DNA of 64,000 bases, taken from contig JAJHZJ010000014.1 in NCBI GenBank assembly GCA_023548195.1, positions 16,034,718-16,098,717 of the forward strand, in the 5' to 3' direction. The position numbers and the translations under genes are program-made. Below the pieces are notes generated by a model, which searched no databases, was not told the DNA's origin, and saw nothing but the letters and a program-made list of their open reading frames with translations. Of the stretch, positions 31,825 through 42,419 are shown piece after piece. This DNA comes from Bettongia penicillata ogilbyi. Its lineage: Eukaryota; Chordata; Mammalia; Diprotodontia; Potoroidae. Position 1 is the stretch's first letter; the number at the start of each line of letters is the position of its first letter.

Positions 31825-32290
31825 TGAGAAATTAAGCTGACTTGGCATAGTGCTTACAAACTGGCTCTGTGTTCCAGCAGGATTGGAGCACTTTACCTTC
31901 TCTCTCTTCTGCTCTCTCTGATCCTGCCCTTCCAAGTCTTTGCAGACCCACACTGAAAGAGCAGGCTTAATCACTGAGTGACCCCAAAGGAAAAATAAAA
32001 TTAAGTTTCTTAAATCAGGAGGAAAAAGCTTAGTCCCAGTAGCAATTCCAGGGCATGTGGGACACTTCCTAAGGGACCTAAGAGAAGTCACACTCTCATG
32101 CTCAGGTGAGAAATTCAACTCTCCTGGCAAAAATTCATCTAATTCCCTCAGTGGATAAAAGCAACTAACTGGAGTCTGAATAAAATTTTCCAGATGTATC
32201 TTTCCAGCAGAACATACAAAAATTTCTCCAGAGGTCTCTGAACCATCAGAAATTCCCTTTAAGGTCCAGCCAAAGAATCTCATAATAAGG
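31825..32290 (-). other. Unassigned block with a 178-codon minus-strand open frame
   Basis: Open from 32283 down to 31747; about 150 codons lie in this block and the last part runs into L1-H. No known domain is evident. One CPTCPG cluster and a D/E/R/K-rich stretch are visible, and no signal peptide or membrane segment stands out. CTCAGGTGAGAAATT occurs twice (31825 and 32102). An inserted LTR-type element is as likely as a coding region. Confidence 0.25.
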
Positions 32291-32625
32291 CAAGCAGTAT
32301 AGGTCTGTATGTTGAAATTGTTTCATGTAATGGTCCTCAAAACTACCCCACCAATTAATATGGTAAGTAGCCAGTGTAAGGTGACAATATATAAGAAATA
32401 GGAACTAAGTATGCAAGGGGGCACATAGATATCACTTACCAAAACTGTCTTCTAAATTAAGGCCATGCAACCAGATGTGATAAATTAAGAGAAGCCAGTT
32501 AAGGCCCAATAAATGGCCCTTGGTCTACAAGCTGAAGATAAACACTTGACATGCTTAGTAAAACCAGAGAAACATTCTGCCAAGATATCCTGCATAATTA
32601 ATTAAGAGATAGTCACAGTCTTTTT
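32291..32625. other. Unassigned
   Basis: No recognisable repeat or coding signal. Confidence 0.5.
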
Positions 32626-32875
32626 TCTTGGAAAGAAAGAAATAAGCACCTACTACGTGCAAGGCACTGTGCTGAGTATCTCATTGGTCCTCATAACAAC
32701 TCTGAGAGGCAGATGATAGAATTATCTCCTTTTTGCAGGTGAGGAAACTGAAGCAAGCGGAAGATAAATGACTTGCTTATTGTGTCACAGCTAGTAAGTG
32801 TCTGAGGTCAGAAATGAATTCAGGTCCTTCTGACTTATTGTCTTGACTGTATCACCTAGTTTCTATGAACTATAG
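32626..32875 (-). mobile_element. MIR-type SINE
   Basis: Plus-strand blocks AAGCACCTACTACGTGCAAGG, CTCATAACAACTCTGAGAGG, GCAGGTGAGGAAACTGAAGC, TCACAGCTAGTAAGTGTCTG and AGGTCCTTCTGACTTATTG are the complement of MIR in the standard order. Confidence 0.8.
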
Positions 32876-33194
32876 AAGTAGGAACTGCTGGGTTTATTCA
32901 TAACATATAGTCATAGGTTTTTTTACATTGTTTTCAGTTGTAGCGGACACTAGGCAATTAAGATAAATTGGATGTTAAATCCTAGAATGGGAGTGACAGG
33001 TTAGATCATAGGCAAGTCAAATCTGGAAGTTATGGCTTCAAAAATAGGTTTGAGCCAAGATAATCAAACCCTGCTGAGGTGAACTAGGACAGAGTCTAGA
33101 GCTGTGGGTTACAATTAGCTAATCTGGATGAACAGGATTGTTCAGTTTCAAGCAGCAACAATGCACGATCCACTAACAGAATCTGTGTGAATGT

Positions 33195-33243
33195 GTGTCA
33201 GTGTGTGTGTGTGTGTGTGTGTGTGTGAGTGTGCGTGTGTGTG

Positions 33244-33278
<35 letters not shown>

Positions 33279-33315
33279 CATACAGAGTCAGAAATAGACA
33301 GAGATATACAAAGAG
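33195..33315 (+). repeat. Compound (GT)n(GA)n microsatellite
   Basis: GT repeats 33199-33244, then GAGA runs, then (GACA)-like units to about 33290 and a degenerate purine tail. The 32876-33194 flank is unassigned. Confidence 0.9.
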
Positions 33316-35105
33316 ACAGACAAATCTTTTTGATTTGTTGTAAGGTCACGGATATCCCTTGTCTATTGATAGTCTTAGAGATGGAACACTTGTGGTCTAA
33401 GATATGAGAGTTATATTACACAATGGAGAAGTTATATTACATTCCTGGAAAGCCTAACTATTGACTTCATATCATGAGGATTTGCCTAGCCTGCTCTTTA
33501 GAGATAGTCCGGCACTAGTTATGTCAGATGTTAACTAAAAGACTCTCTTAGCCATTAAGGATTATTATCAGAAATCTACTCCCAAGACCTGTTTTTGGTC
33601 TCTATCTTCACTGATTGAAAACTAATATATAAATGCTCTCACTTGAGTAGCTGTTACTGCTAGCTTGGATCCTGTTTTGCCTCCTGCTATGAATCAGGCT
33701 ACAATCCTGAATAATTTACGTGAGGCATGTCGTGTCCTGTTTTAGCGTCTCTTCAGCTTCTCATTTCATTTATTCTTCCCTTCAGGTGTTTATAACCTGA
33801 TTATTTAAAAGATCTGAAATTCTATGTAAGTACCATCATACAGAATCTAATGTCTCAGTATAAGCCCTTAAATTTACAGACATACGAGACAAGAGGGGAA
33901 ACAGAAGTTTTCAAAAGGGAAGGAAGGAAAGTCCGACAGGGTGTCTTGCCTGTCATGCACAGGCCTGCTGGCATTCAGGATGAATAATTTCACTGTGTGT
34001 CTTAGCATGTTGAATAAAAAGAACAAATTAGACCTCAGGCCTACTTTTCAAATAACTTGGGAAGCCTCATTTACATTCATCTTAATGCACGTGGTAATTT
34101 CATGGGGGTTAAATAGCTACTCAAAACAAATGGAAGGGAGAGCAAATTAAGCCCAATACTTTTACATCAAATACCTATCAAACAGCAAATAACTAGGCAT
34201 GAATGAGATATAACCCTGTAGAACAATTCTATTCAGGAAAACTAACACCTTCAGGTCCCCATCCATTGCCCCAGGCATCATTTAGAATCCCTCCCTCAAT
34301 AAGTGAGTGAGCTTGAACTAATTAATATCTTGTGAGAAATATTTTCTAGAGTCTTCAAAATTGAAGAAAATTGTCCTCCCAGTGGGTCGGACTTAAAAGA
34401 ATGTCTCAAAATACTATTCCTCTGGCTAATAGCCTCAGTGTTTTTTTGTAAAATATGAGGCAAAGTTCTCAACTGAGAGGACAGAGGTGGGGAGAAGAGC
34501 CATGGGAGTTTGAGGCGGGATGAAAAGGTTTGGGAGAACCTCTGTGGAGAGTGGGATAGTGAACAGATAAGGGAGCATAGTGAGGTCTAGTGGAGGTTAT
34601 ATATAAGTTATATAAGTTATAGAAAGTTGTAGTGACCCAGTCAGAATGGCTGTGGGATTTTCTCCACCTTCATTCAGCAATACTTGTCTAAGAATGAAGA
34701 CAATAGATGGTGAAAGTGATTTGAGGCTGAGTTGTTGCTGGGCATAATAAACAATATGATAAGGGAGCTAGGGCTTGAGACTATTTCAAAGTTTCAAAGA
34801 TTTGGAGTTTGCAAAGGAGAAAAGTAGCATAGGGACGGTGACCCTGTGCCTAATGGACTGCCTGAGGGAGCTCCTAACAGTGACACATAACCTCCCATTC
34901 CTTCACCTCTCCCTATGTCCCACCTCTTTACTCTCATTGGCAACGTCAACTCCTTAGTACGTTCTCAAGCCATCATCCCTGCTCTGACTTCACTTGCTTC
35001 TCTTTTAAACCTCGACTACATAGTTTGCCATTTAAACTCTATGATGTTCTTTCCTCTTGAATTTCTTGCCCTCTCTGCTCTTCTCCTGTCAAATCTACAT
35101 TACTC
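33316..35105. other. Mostly unassigned
   Basis: No clear element. The segment 34860-35105 (CCTCTCCCTATGTCCCACC, GCTCTTCTCCTGTCAAATCTAC) has the pyrimidine-rich look of a CR1/L2-type LINE 3' coding region, but I cannot align it. No exon-like open frame with support. Confidence 0.4.
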
Positions 35106-35270
35106 TTAAGTCAACAAGCGTTTTTTTAATAACTTTAATTATGTGTCAGGAACTATGTTAAGTTCTGGGAATATAAACAGAGGCAGAAAAAAACACAGTC
35201 TTTATCCTCAAGCAGTGTACATTCCAATGGGGGAAGACAATACATAGCCAATTGGCATTCTCCCATAAAC
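35106..35270 (-). mobile_element. CR1/L3-like 3' end
   Basis: CAACAAGCGTTTTTTTAATAAC..TAATTATGTGTCAGGAACTATGTTAAG...ATCCTCAAGCAGTGTACATTCCAATGGGGG has the same order as the left end of 35545-36350. Confidence 0.55.
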
Positions 35271-35329
35271 TAGAACTGGTTTTGCTGGCAGGCTATTTTT
35301 CAAATTACCTTGGCACTTGTAGCAGTCAT

Positions 35330-35409
<80 letters not shown>
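35330..35409 (+). repeat. (TAGA)n microsatellite, about 20 units
   Basis: An uninterrupted TAGA run of about 80 bp, a likely polymorphic tetranucleotide. The following ATATGTATGCATATGTATGC is degenerate. Confidence 0.95.
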
Positions 35410-35544
35410 GATATGTATGCATATGTATGCATATATGTATAATCACCCCATCTTTTTGTGTAGCACTGGGATGGAGTTTTTATTCTAGTTTTCATTTTCT
35501 CATTTAATTTCTTGGTCATTATTCACTCTGGTGTGAACTTTGAT

Positions 35545-36350
35545 GACATCAATAAACATTTAGAAAGTGCCTAATTTGGTTGATACTTTGCTAAGCACTG
35601 GGGATACAAAGAAAGGCAGAAGATAGTTACTACTCTCAAGCAGTTCAAAATTGTATGAGAGATGACACATAAACAACTGTGTGTAAGCAAGCTGCTGAAT
35701 AAGAGATAATTAACTGGAGAAAGGCACTAAAATTTGTGGAATCAGTAAAGGTTTCTTGTAAAAGATAGGATTTTAGCTGAGATTTGAAGAAAGTCAGGGG
35801 AGATAGGTAGTGGAAATGAGGAGGGAAAGTATAATGAACTGTCAAGGAAAATACCCAGAGCCAAGAGTTGGGGTGTCTTGTTTGAGGAGTAGCAAAGGGT
35901 GTGGTGTCACTGGATTGAAAAGAGGAGAAGGGGAAGATAAAGTGTAACTTGATTGGAAAATTTAGAGAGGAGGCTAATTTATGAATGGTTTTAAATGCCA
36001 AATAGAGGATTTTACGATTGATCCTGGAGGTGATAGGGAGATGCTGGAATTTATTGAGTAGAGAGGGTTAACACAGTTGGTTGGACCTACCCTTCAGGAA
36101 AATCATTTTGGTGGATGAATGGAGGGTGGACTGGAGTGGGAAGAATATTGAAATAAAAGGTCAACAGACTATTGAAATGATCCAGGTATGAGAATATGAG
36201 AAGATGGAGCAGAAATGTGAGCAGGGCATATCTGAAACATGTTGCAAAAGTGAGATCCATTGGCTTTAGCAACAGATTAGATATTGGGTGTGAGAGACAG
36301 AGGGCAATACCTAGATTGTGAGCCAGAGACCTGAGAAGATGATGGTGCCC
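35545..36350 (-). mobile_element. CR1/L3-like LINE, 3' region
   Basis: About 800 bp of one continuous repeat: AATAAACATTTAGAAAGTGCC (3' end complement), CTAAGCACTGGGGATACAAAG, AGGATTTTAGCTGAGATTTGAAG, AAATGCCAAATAGAGGATTTTA, GATCCTGGAGGTGATAGGGAG, AAAATCATTTTGGTGGATG. Pieces also lie at 15305-15512, 16757-17285 and 35106-35270. Assignment to CR1/L3 is from memory of the family's appearance. Confidence 0.6.
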
Positions 36351-36880
36351 TCAATATAGGAGAGAAGAAGAGCCAGACTTTCTTTTGATCCTGCTCCTTC
36401 CATCTCCCATTCCTCTTGTCCCTTGGGAGAAGTGGCAAGGACCCAGACCAGGCCAACTTCCATCTGTGTCAGCAGTAGGCAACTTAAACCTCCTGTGGCC
36501 AACCTTGATCTCCCAATCAATGGAGAATCTCCACTGCAAAGAAGATTAAATTTCTTTTTGACTTCAGTCATTCCATCTCCTGCTACACCTCTTCCTTGAG
36601 GAAAGAGGAAAAAGAGTCAGTGGAGGTGGGGTTTCCTTTTCCTACTGTGCAGGTGTGGCTTCCATCTCCAATCCACTGTTTCCTACCGAATTCTTCAGCC
36701 TTCAGAGAAAAGAGGAGTAATGAAACAAGGACTCTTGTCCTTTACTTTATCTGACTGAGCGCCTTCCATCTTGTGCTGTTTGTATCCATCTTGTCTCCAG
36801 TTTCCTTTGAGAGCAAAAGTGGTGCCTTATACTCAGGGATGAACATTCATATACCCCAGTCATACACATCCCAGGAATTC
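36351..36880. other. Unassigned
   Basis: GC slightly above the flanks. The minus-strand 86-codon frame has no recognisable domain. Confidence 0.45.
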
Positions 36881-37742
36881 TGAACCACTGTAGGTTGCCA
36901 TCCAAATCCCTTCCCCTACTACCATATTCCTTATTCTATCTTCCTCAGATTTCCAACATCCTTTCAAACATCTTGAACTGTATTCCCAGTAGACATTTGA
37001 AAGTCAACATGTCCAAAACTCATCTGCCCACCTCCTACCTTCAGTAATACTCTAGAGGACAACACTACCCTCCCAGTTCCTCAGGCTCACAAGCTAGGTA
37101 TCAAACTTGTCTCTTCACTATACCCCCCCAATATCCAATTGGTTGTTAGGCATGTCAATTTCACCTTTGCAGCATCTTTCTAATATGACTGCTTCTCGCC
37201 TCTGATGCAACCACCACTCTGGTGAAGGCTCTCATTAACTCATACCTGGACTGGTGGTGGGTCTGCCTGTCTTAGGTCTCCTCACTCTAATCTATCCTTC
37301 ATTCATACACCAAAGTGATTTCCTAAAGCACAGGTTCAATGGTGCCACCTCTCCTCCCCCTTCTTTCCCTTCTTTTTTCTTTCCTCCCTTCCTTTCTCCC
37401 TCCATCACTCACTCCCTTCCTTCCTTCCTCCCTCCCTCCCAGTGGCAAGACACTATATTTCAGCTCCTAAAATTTTCTTTGGCTTTCCTCATGTCCAGAA
37501 TGCTCTTTCTCTTCATCTCTCCTTATTCCTTCCTTTGCTTTAAGTCTTAATTAAAATTTTATCTTCTACAGGAAGCTGTCCTGAACTCTTTTAATTCTAG
37601 TGCCCTTTCTCTTAATTGTTTGCTATTTATCCTTTATATAGTTTAAACCAATATATTTGTTTGAAGATTCTCTCCCATTAGACTATGAACTCCTTGAGGG
37701 CAGTTACTTCCCTCTTTTAATATCCCCAGCACTTAGCATATT
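36881..37742 (+). mobile_element. L2/CR1-type LINE 3' coding region and tail
   Basis: Worn LINE with GACATTTGAAAGTCAACATGTCC, TTCACCTTTGCAGCATCTTTC, CTCATTAACTCATACCTGGACTG, GAAGCTGTCCTGAACTC, and the L2-type ending TAGACTATGAACTCCTTGAGGGCAG..CCCCAGCACTTAGCATA. A CT-rich tract (37330-37440) sits inside. The end is cut by an L1 tail at 37743. Confidence 0.6.
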
Positions 37743-38228
37743 TAAAGAAAGTAGACCTCCTACATCACAAAGAGATCATAAAATGGGAAAAGGACCTGAA
37801 TGTATGAAACTATTTACAGCAGCTCTTTTTGTGGTGGCCAAGAATTGGAAACTGAAGGGATTGCCCATCAATTGGAGAATGGCTGAACAAGTTGTGGTAT
37901 ATGAATGTAATGGAGTACAATTGTGTTATATAAAATGATAAGCAGGTAGATTTCAGAAAAACCTGGAAAGACTTATATGAACTGATGCTGAGTGAAGTGT
38001 ACAGAACTAGAACATTGTACACAATAACAGCCACATTGTGCAATGACTAACTTTCATAGACTTGGCCCTTCTTAGCAATTCAAGGATTTAAGACAGCTTC
38101 AAAAGATTCATGACAGAAAATGCTGTCCACATCCAGAGAAAGAACTATGGAGTCTGAATGCTGATCAAAGCAACAAAATACAAGGAACCACAAAAAAGAA
38201 ATAAAATGAAACAACAAAGAGATCAAAT
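37743..38228 (+). mobile_element. L1 3' end
   Basis: Encodes VVAKNWKLKGLPINWRMAEQ (ORF2 C-terminal signature) and continues AGAAAAACCTGGAAAGACTT, GAACTGATGCTGAGTGAAG, CATTGTACACAATAACAGC, CACATCCAGAGAAAGAACTATGG. It is 5'-truncated. The open frame starting at 37657 reads through from the L2 piece and is a chance fusion. Confidence 0.75.
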
Positions 38229-38582
38229 TTGCCACCCTTCTGCCAGCCCTCCCCTGGAGCCTAGTCATGTTGAGTGATTGGGATTGCAGCGGGGGTCACT
38301 CAATGCCTCCTGGGGTGCTTTCTGGCACCAACACCTAGTCTCCTCTTTCCCAACTGAGACAACCATGAGTTGATACAGATCCGGATACCCAGGTCTGGAT
38401 GAAAACAGGGGGTCAGAACTGCTCAGCAAAGCCTATGGGATCCCCTCTGGGGCTAGCTACCAGGGCTTGAAACCACAGGTCCGAATAAAGCCACTCTCCT
38501 CAGGGATTTTTCCTGGGAGAACTTTGAAAGGGAACATAGAAGCTGAGAAGCTGGTGGAGTCTTTTGGTAAAGGTGGGAATAC
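38229..38582 (-). mobile_element. Inverted fragment of ERV gag region
   Basis: The reverse complement of this stretch aligns with 40423-40747 inside the provirus: shared CAGGGGAGGGCTGGCAGAAG, CAACTGAGACAACC (complement), and GGGATCCC.T.TGGGGCTAGC around the same order. It contains no LTR. It is longer than its partner (354 against 325 bp), so neither copy is a recent exact duplicate. Confidence 0.7.
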
Positions 38583-38838
38583 AAGAATACAATACTTAGA
38601 TAAAATATATTTCTACATTAGATATTATTTAAAGTAAAATTTTAAAAATGCTTCATTATACACTCTGAGTCTTCCAGTACTCTATCTGAAGGTGTATAAC
38701 ATTTTTTATCATGAGTTCTTTGGAGTTGTACAGATCTGAGTTAACTAAGTTTTTCCGAGTTCATTATCTTTATATTGTATCTGTTACTCTGTACGTTATT
38801 CTCCTGGTTCTGCTCACTTCACTTTGCATCAGTTTATA
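38583..38838 (-). mobile_element. L1 3' end, left part of a copy split by the ERV
   Basis: Minus-strand L1 3' sequence ending GGTTCTGCTCACTTCACTTTGCATCAGTTTATAAG. The next expected block (CTTCC.GG.TTTTTCTGAAA) occurs at 42423, after the provirus. Confidence 0.65.
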
Positions 38839-38950
38839 AGAGGCATGAAATTATGATTCTCATAATAATCAATATGATATGTGTAATGAATATACTAATA
38901 GATATAATTTTCAGAATTGCATTTTCCAGTCTGTGAATCAGAATTAACAA
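38839..38950. other. 112 bp of unknown origin beside the 5' LTR
   Basis: AT-rich sequence present on the left side of the provirus but not part of the L1 it interrupts and not repeated on the right. Could be an earlier small insertion or a part of the viral rearrangement. Confidence 0.4.
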
Positions 38951-39359
38951 TGAAGCTTGAACTGATCAATCAAACTTTGACAATACTCACAATCACTGCC
39001 TGTGTACCTGAAGTGAATGAATCAAAGATTGTAAAACCTGTTCCCATCACAGAACTCTGGCCCTAAGGTAGGTAGTCACAACTCCCACCAGAACTGTTAT
39101 ATTGTGGGATTTGTAGATTTCTCATGGGAAACCACTAAATGATTATTTGTAATCCACCTTTTCCCCTCCCTTCCCACTTGCGATTTATTTATAACATCTC
39201 TGTCTTCACTTCAGCAAGGTGGAATTCTGATCAGATGAATTCCTGATGTGTAAATCTGTTCTTCATAATGAAATTAATTAATTAAATGGAATTTTGTCTC
39301 TGGCCTGGTGTTTTGTCAATCTCAAGTTAGAGACTGACTCAGTAAAAATTCTGTTAACA
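38951..39359 (+). promoter_or_regulatory. ERV 5' LTR
   Basis: 409 bp, TGAAGCTT...TGTTAACA. TTTATTTATAAC (about 39184-39195) is a candidate TATA box. The poly(A) hexamer position reads AGTAAA here against AATAAA in the 3' LTR. GAAATTAATTAATTAAATGG is one tetranucleotide longer than its partner. Confidence 0.8.
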
Positions 39360-39364
39360 TTAAC

Positions 39365-39376
39365 TGGTGTCAGAAG
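39365..39376 (+). other. Primer-binding site, tRNA-Leu type
   Basis: TGGTGTCAGAAG, five bases after the LTR, complementary to the CCA end of a vertebrate tRNA-Leu (…CTTCTGACACCA). The match fades after 12-13 bases. Confidence 0.7.
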
Positions 39377-39889
39377 TTTTTAAAGGGTGAACGTAGGGTA
39401 CAGCCTTGAGCTCTCCAGTACCGGGGAAAAGGGACCAGAGTCACTGCATCTTTTTCCAGAGTCACAACTCACCAGGTCTGGCAGGTTCAATGCCTGCCCT
39501 AGCTCCATCACAGTCCAAACTTTGATCAAGCCCACCTTTCATTGTGAGAAATACTCCTGGGGCCTTTTCTTGGCCAGATATTCTGGTAAGGCCTGTTAGT
39601 ACATGGATTTGGTTTTTGCATGCATCCTTTTCTCTTATAATGCAGGGTCAACTTTGACCTGCTGTTTTTCTCTTCTCTCTTTTATAAATGCATGTCTGAG
39701 CTATGAACTGCTGTGGACAGCAGGTTTTATTTTTACATGCAGTAAGTTTTATTTGCCTAAGAGTTGCTTGCATGTTTGGCTTTGTGTGCAGTTAAACTAG
39801 TTGAAATTAATGTTTTAATTTGTGTACTTGGTTAGAGTTATATGATATTTACTTTTATAATTCTAATTGCCAGCACCGTGTGAAATCCT

Positions 39890-39995
39890 TGTATTTGTGT
39901 ACTTGTATTTTGAGTATTTGTGTACTTGTATTTTGAGTATTTGTGTTGCTATATCCCCTTATTGTGTATTTGTATTTGTGTGTACTTGTTAGTTA
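39890..39995 (+). repeat. Short tandem repeats in the ERV leader
   Basis: TTGTGTACTTGTATTTTGAG occurs twice in tandem, followed by degenerate TATTTGTGT units. No coding capacity; it could only contribute RNA structure or length. Confidence 0.7.
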
Positions 39996-40030
39996 AGCGG
40001 CATTATTATTTTTGAGTGTTTATCTTTAAA

Positions 40031-40171
40031 ATGGGACGGATGTGTTGTAAGGAAAGGGGGAACATACAGCAGTTCCTGTTAGCAAATCCTCAGAACAAAC
40101 ATGTGCCTTTCAAATGTATAACAAATATGGTGTTTACTGTCCCTCACATTGCCAGGATTGAGCTGATTTGA
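40031..40171 (+). pseudogene. Candidate gag start (truncated)
   Basis: ATG GGA at 40031 opens 46 codons before TGA at 40169-40171. The second residue is Gly, the acceptor for N-myristoylation in gammaretroviral matrix. The sequence after it has no further match I can defend. Gag-derived sequence appears to continue in broken frames to about 40750, including the open segment 40291-40533 rich in Pro/Ser. Confidence 0.35.
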
Positions 40172-40774
40172 CTATGATGACCCTAAACTTTGCTGGCTCC
40201 ATGGGGCAGTTTTTATTCGACCATATTAGAGTATTTAAAGCAGTAACTGATGAATAAGCAAACTTGGCCTCTTGAATGGGAAAGCTGTAAGTGCACTCAG
40301 AAGCAAGGAAAAGAGAACATAAATCTAATTTAGAACCAATGAAAGAAAGGATTAACTCGTTTGAAAATCTTCTCCTTAACAACACTGAAACTACCCAACT
40401 TCCTGAAATATACCTACCTTTACCAAAAGACTCCACCAGCTCCACAGCTTCTATGTTCCCTTTCAAAGTTCTCCCAGGAAACAACCCTGAGGAGAGTGGC
40501 TTTATTCGGACCTGTGGTTTCAAGCCCTGGTAGCTAGCCCCAGAGGGGATCCCATAGACTTTGCTGAGTAGTTCTGACTCCCCCTGTTTTCATCCAATAC
40601 CTGGCTCTGTATCAACTCAGTTGGTTGTCTCAGTTGGGAAAGGGAGACTAGGTACCAGAAAGCACCCCAGGAAGCACTGAGTGAGCCTCCCTGCAATCCC
40701 AATCACTCATGACTAGGCTCCAGGGGAGGGCTGGCAGAAGGGATGGCAAAAGGAGGGAGACATATAGGCTATAC

Positions 40775-41130
40775 CCGTTGTCCCCATGACTCCTGTTGAA
40801 GATGTCTCCTTGCTCATACAGGGACAAGAAGTGTCTGCTCTAGTTGACAGCAATGCCACACTCTCAATTTTAAACAAATCCTCTGCTTTATCCACTTCCT
40901 TCCCCCAGAGTTGAGTGTATCTTGTTTGTAGGGATTACTAATAAGATTATTGTAGCCCATATCTCAGAATTACTCTCCTTTTTTTGGAGAGATCAGAGAT
41001 TTTCTTCCTTTTGTCCTGGTCCCTGAGGTCCCTAGCCACTTACGAGGACAGGCCACTATTTCATTTGATCCAGGAGGAACCACTTCTTGGGGTCCTTTAT
41101 CCTGGACACCTTCCTTAACCCCTTCTGATG
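40775..41130 (+). pseudogene. ERV protease remnant
   Basis: Retroviral proteases are dimeric aspartic enzymes that cleave Gag-Pol. GQEVSALVDSNATLSIL (about 40822-40872) matches the active-site neighbourhood, but the D-T/S-G triad is D-S-N (Asp codon at 40846), so the catalytic loop glycine is lost. The frame stops at 40912 (TGA) with more protease-like sequence after it (GPWCP-like, FDPGGTTSWG). Inactive. Confidence 0.6.
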
Positions 41131-41339
41131 ATCTGGCTCTCAACCAAGTTCTCTAGCTTGTGGACTTCAGATGTTATTGTCAGTTATCAGTGCCCCATCT
41201 CATTGTGCAGTTAGCTCTCCCATTTGATTTATTCACCTTTGAGAAAGGAGGGAATGTAGTTGATATAAGCAACACATTCAATCCTGCCACCTATCTACCT
41301 GAGATAAGAAGTGAAAATGAGAATTTTGCATATGACTTT

Positions 41340-42009
41340 GGGATGCTGTGGAAGTATCAGTACTTCCTCAACTTCTCAGGACAACCCATTAAATATCAGA
41401 AACAGGTTTCCCATCTATTAGGCTGTTTACTACTTCTCCAAGCTGTAGCGGTAACTAAAATTCCAGGGCACAACTGAGAGAAGAGCATTCATGCCGGTGT
41501 TAATGACTTGGTTCACCAAGCAAAGAAAACCACAGTTTTAACTCCTCAAACTCCTGTGGGAGCGACTCCTATAGTACAAATCCCTATAGAACTTTCACTT
41601 TGTCCCATAAGTATGGTGTTGGTACGTCCATCTTGCCCTGAAGGCCTGCTTAAGACTTTTAGCCCAAGTAGAGAAGAGATAGCCACTGCCCGGAAAAGAA
41701 TGCTTATCACAAAGCAAGAAAAGCTTCCACAGAAGGGATGTGAACTTGATAAGACTATGGAACTATGGGTCAGGAGTTTTCACAGGGATGTTTTCACCAC
41801 CTATGATAATGTGTCCCACCTGCCCCAAGCACATTGCACCCAAGCCTCTGAAGCCATCTTATGAACAGTTCCCTCTCCCAGATGTACCTTTTGAAACCTG
41901 TCAGATTGACTTCAATCAGTTGCCACCTTCCCTTGGTCTATGCTTTAGTTATGGTCTGTATCTTTCCCTGGTAAGTGGAAGTACCCCCCTGGCATACTGT
42001 CACAACCAA
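41340..42009 (+). pseudogene. ERV pol remnant: RNase H end and integrase part
   Basis: AVAVTKIPGH (41441-41475) is the C-terminal RNase H signature with the conserved His. After a linker, CPTC (41812-41823) is the second half of the integrase zinc finger. PFETCQIDFNQLPP follows (41890 onward), with the first catalytic Asp context (QID). A VCIFP-like block is shifted to another frame near 41955. The provirus then jumps to the 3' LTR without a polypurine tract. Most of RT lies in a deletion before 41340. Confidence 0.65.
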
Positions 42010-42419
42010 TGCAGCTTGAAATGATCAATCAAACTTTGACAACACTCACAATCACTGCCTGTGTACCTTAAGAGAAGCAAATCAAAGATTGTGGAACTTG
42101 TTCCCATCATAGAATTCTAGTTCTGTGCAGGTAGTCACAACACAGCCCGCCCTCAGAACTGTTGTATTGTGGGATTTGTAGGTTTCTCACGGGAAACCAC
42201 TAAATGATTGTTTGTTATCCACCTTCTCCACTCCCTTCCCACTTGTGATTTATGTATATAATCTCTGTCTTCACTTTAACAAGGTGGAATTCTGATAAGG
42301 AGAATTTCTGATTTGTAAATCTGTTCTTCATAATGAAATTAATTAAATGATACTTTGTCTCTGGCCTGCTGTTTTGTCATTCTCAGATTGGAGACTAGCT
42401 CAATAAAAGCCTGTTAACA
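42010..42419 (+). promoter_or_regulatory. ERV 3' LTR
   Basis: 410 bp, TGCAGCTT...TGTTAACA, collinear with 38951-39359. It keeps AATAAA in CTCAATAAAAGCC near the R region. Immediately followed by the right half of the interrupted L1 (AAGCTTCCTGGATTTTTCTGAAA). Confidence 0.8.

Larger units (their letters stand above)
38951..42419 (+). mobile_element. Endogenous retrovirus, class I-like, internally deleted
   Basis: Paired LTRs (38951-39359 and 42010-42419), a primer-binding site, a leader, a gag-like start, a protease remnant, the end of RNase H and part of integrase. The RT core and all of env are missing. Integrase and RNase H wording is closest to gammaretrovirus-like (class I) proteins, while the Leu-type primer site is unusual for the best-known members. 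The LTRs differ at roughly one in ten positions by eye, so integration is old. No clear TSD. Non-functional. Confidence 0.8.

Noticed and set aside
35330..35409. Regular repeat spacing that might suggest a CRISPR-like array
   Set aside because: A simple 4-bp microsatellite without spacers in a mammalian genome.
35208..35519. Open frame with repeated SIYL residues
   Set aside because: Translation of the TAGA microsatellite.
37657..37938. 93-codon plus-strand open frame ending in an L1 ORF2 C-terminal signature
   Set aside because: A chance read-through from an L2-type piece into an L1 tail, not a gene fusion.
38951..42419. Possible TSD around the provirus
   Set aside because: Left ACAA and right GAAG do not match, and the left flank has an extra 112 bp, so no TSD is claimed.
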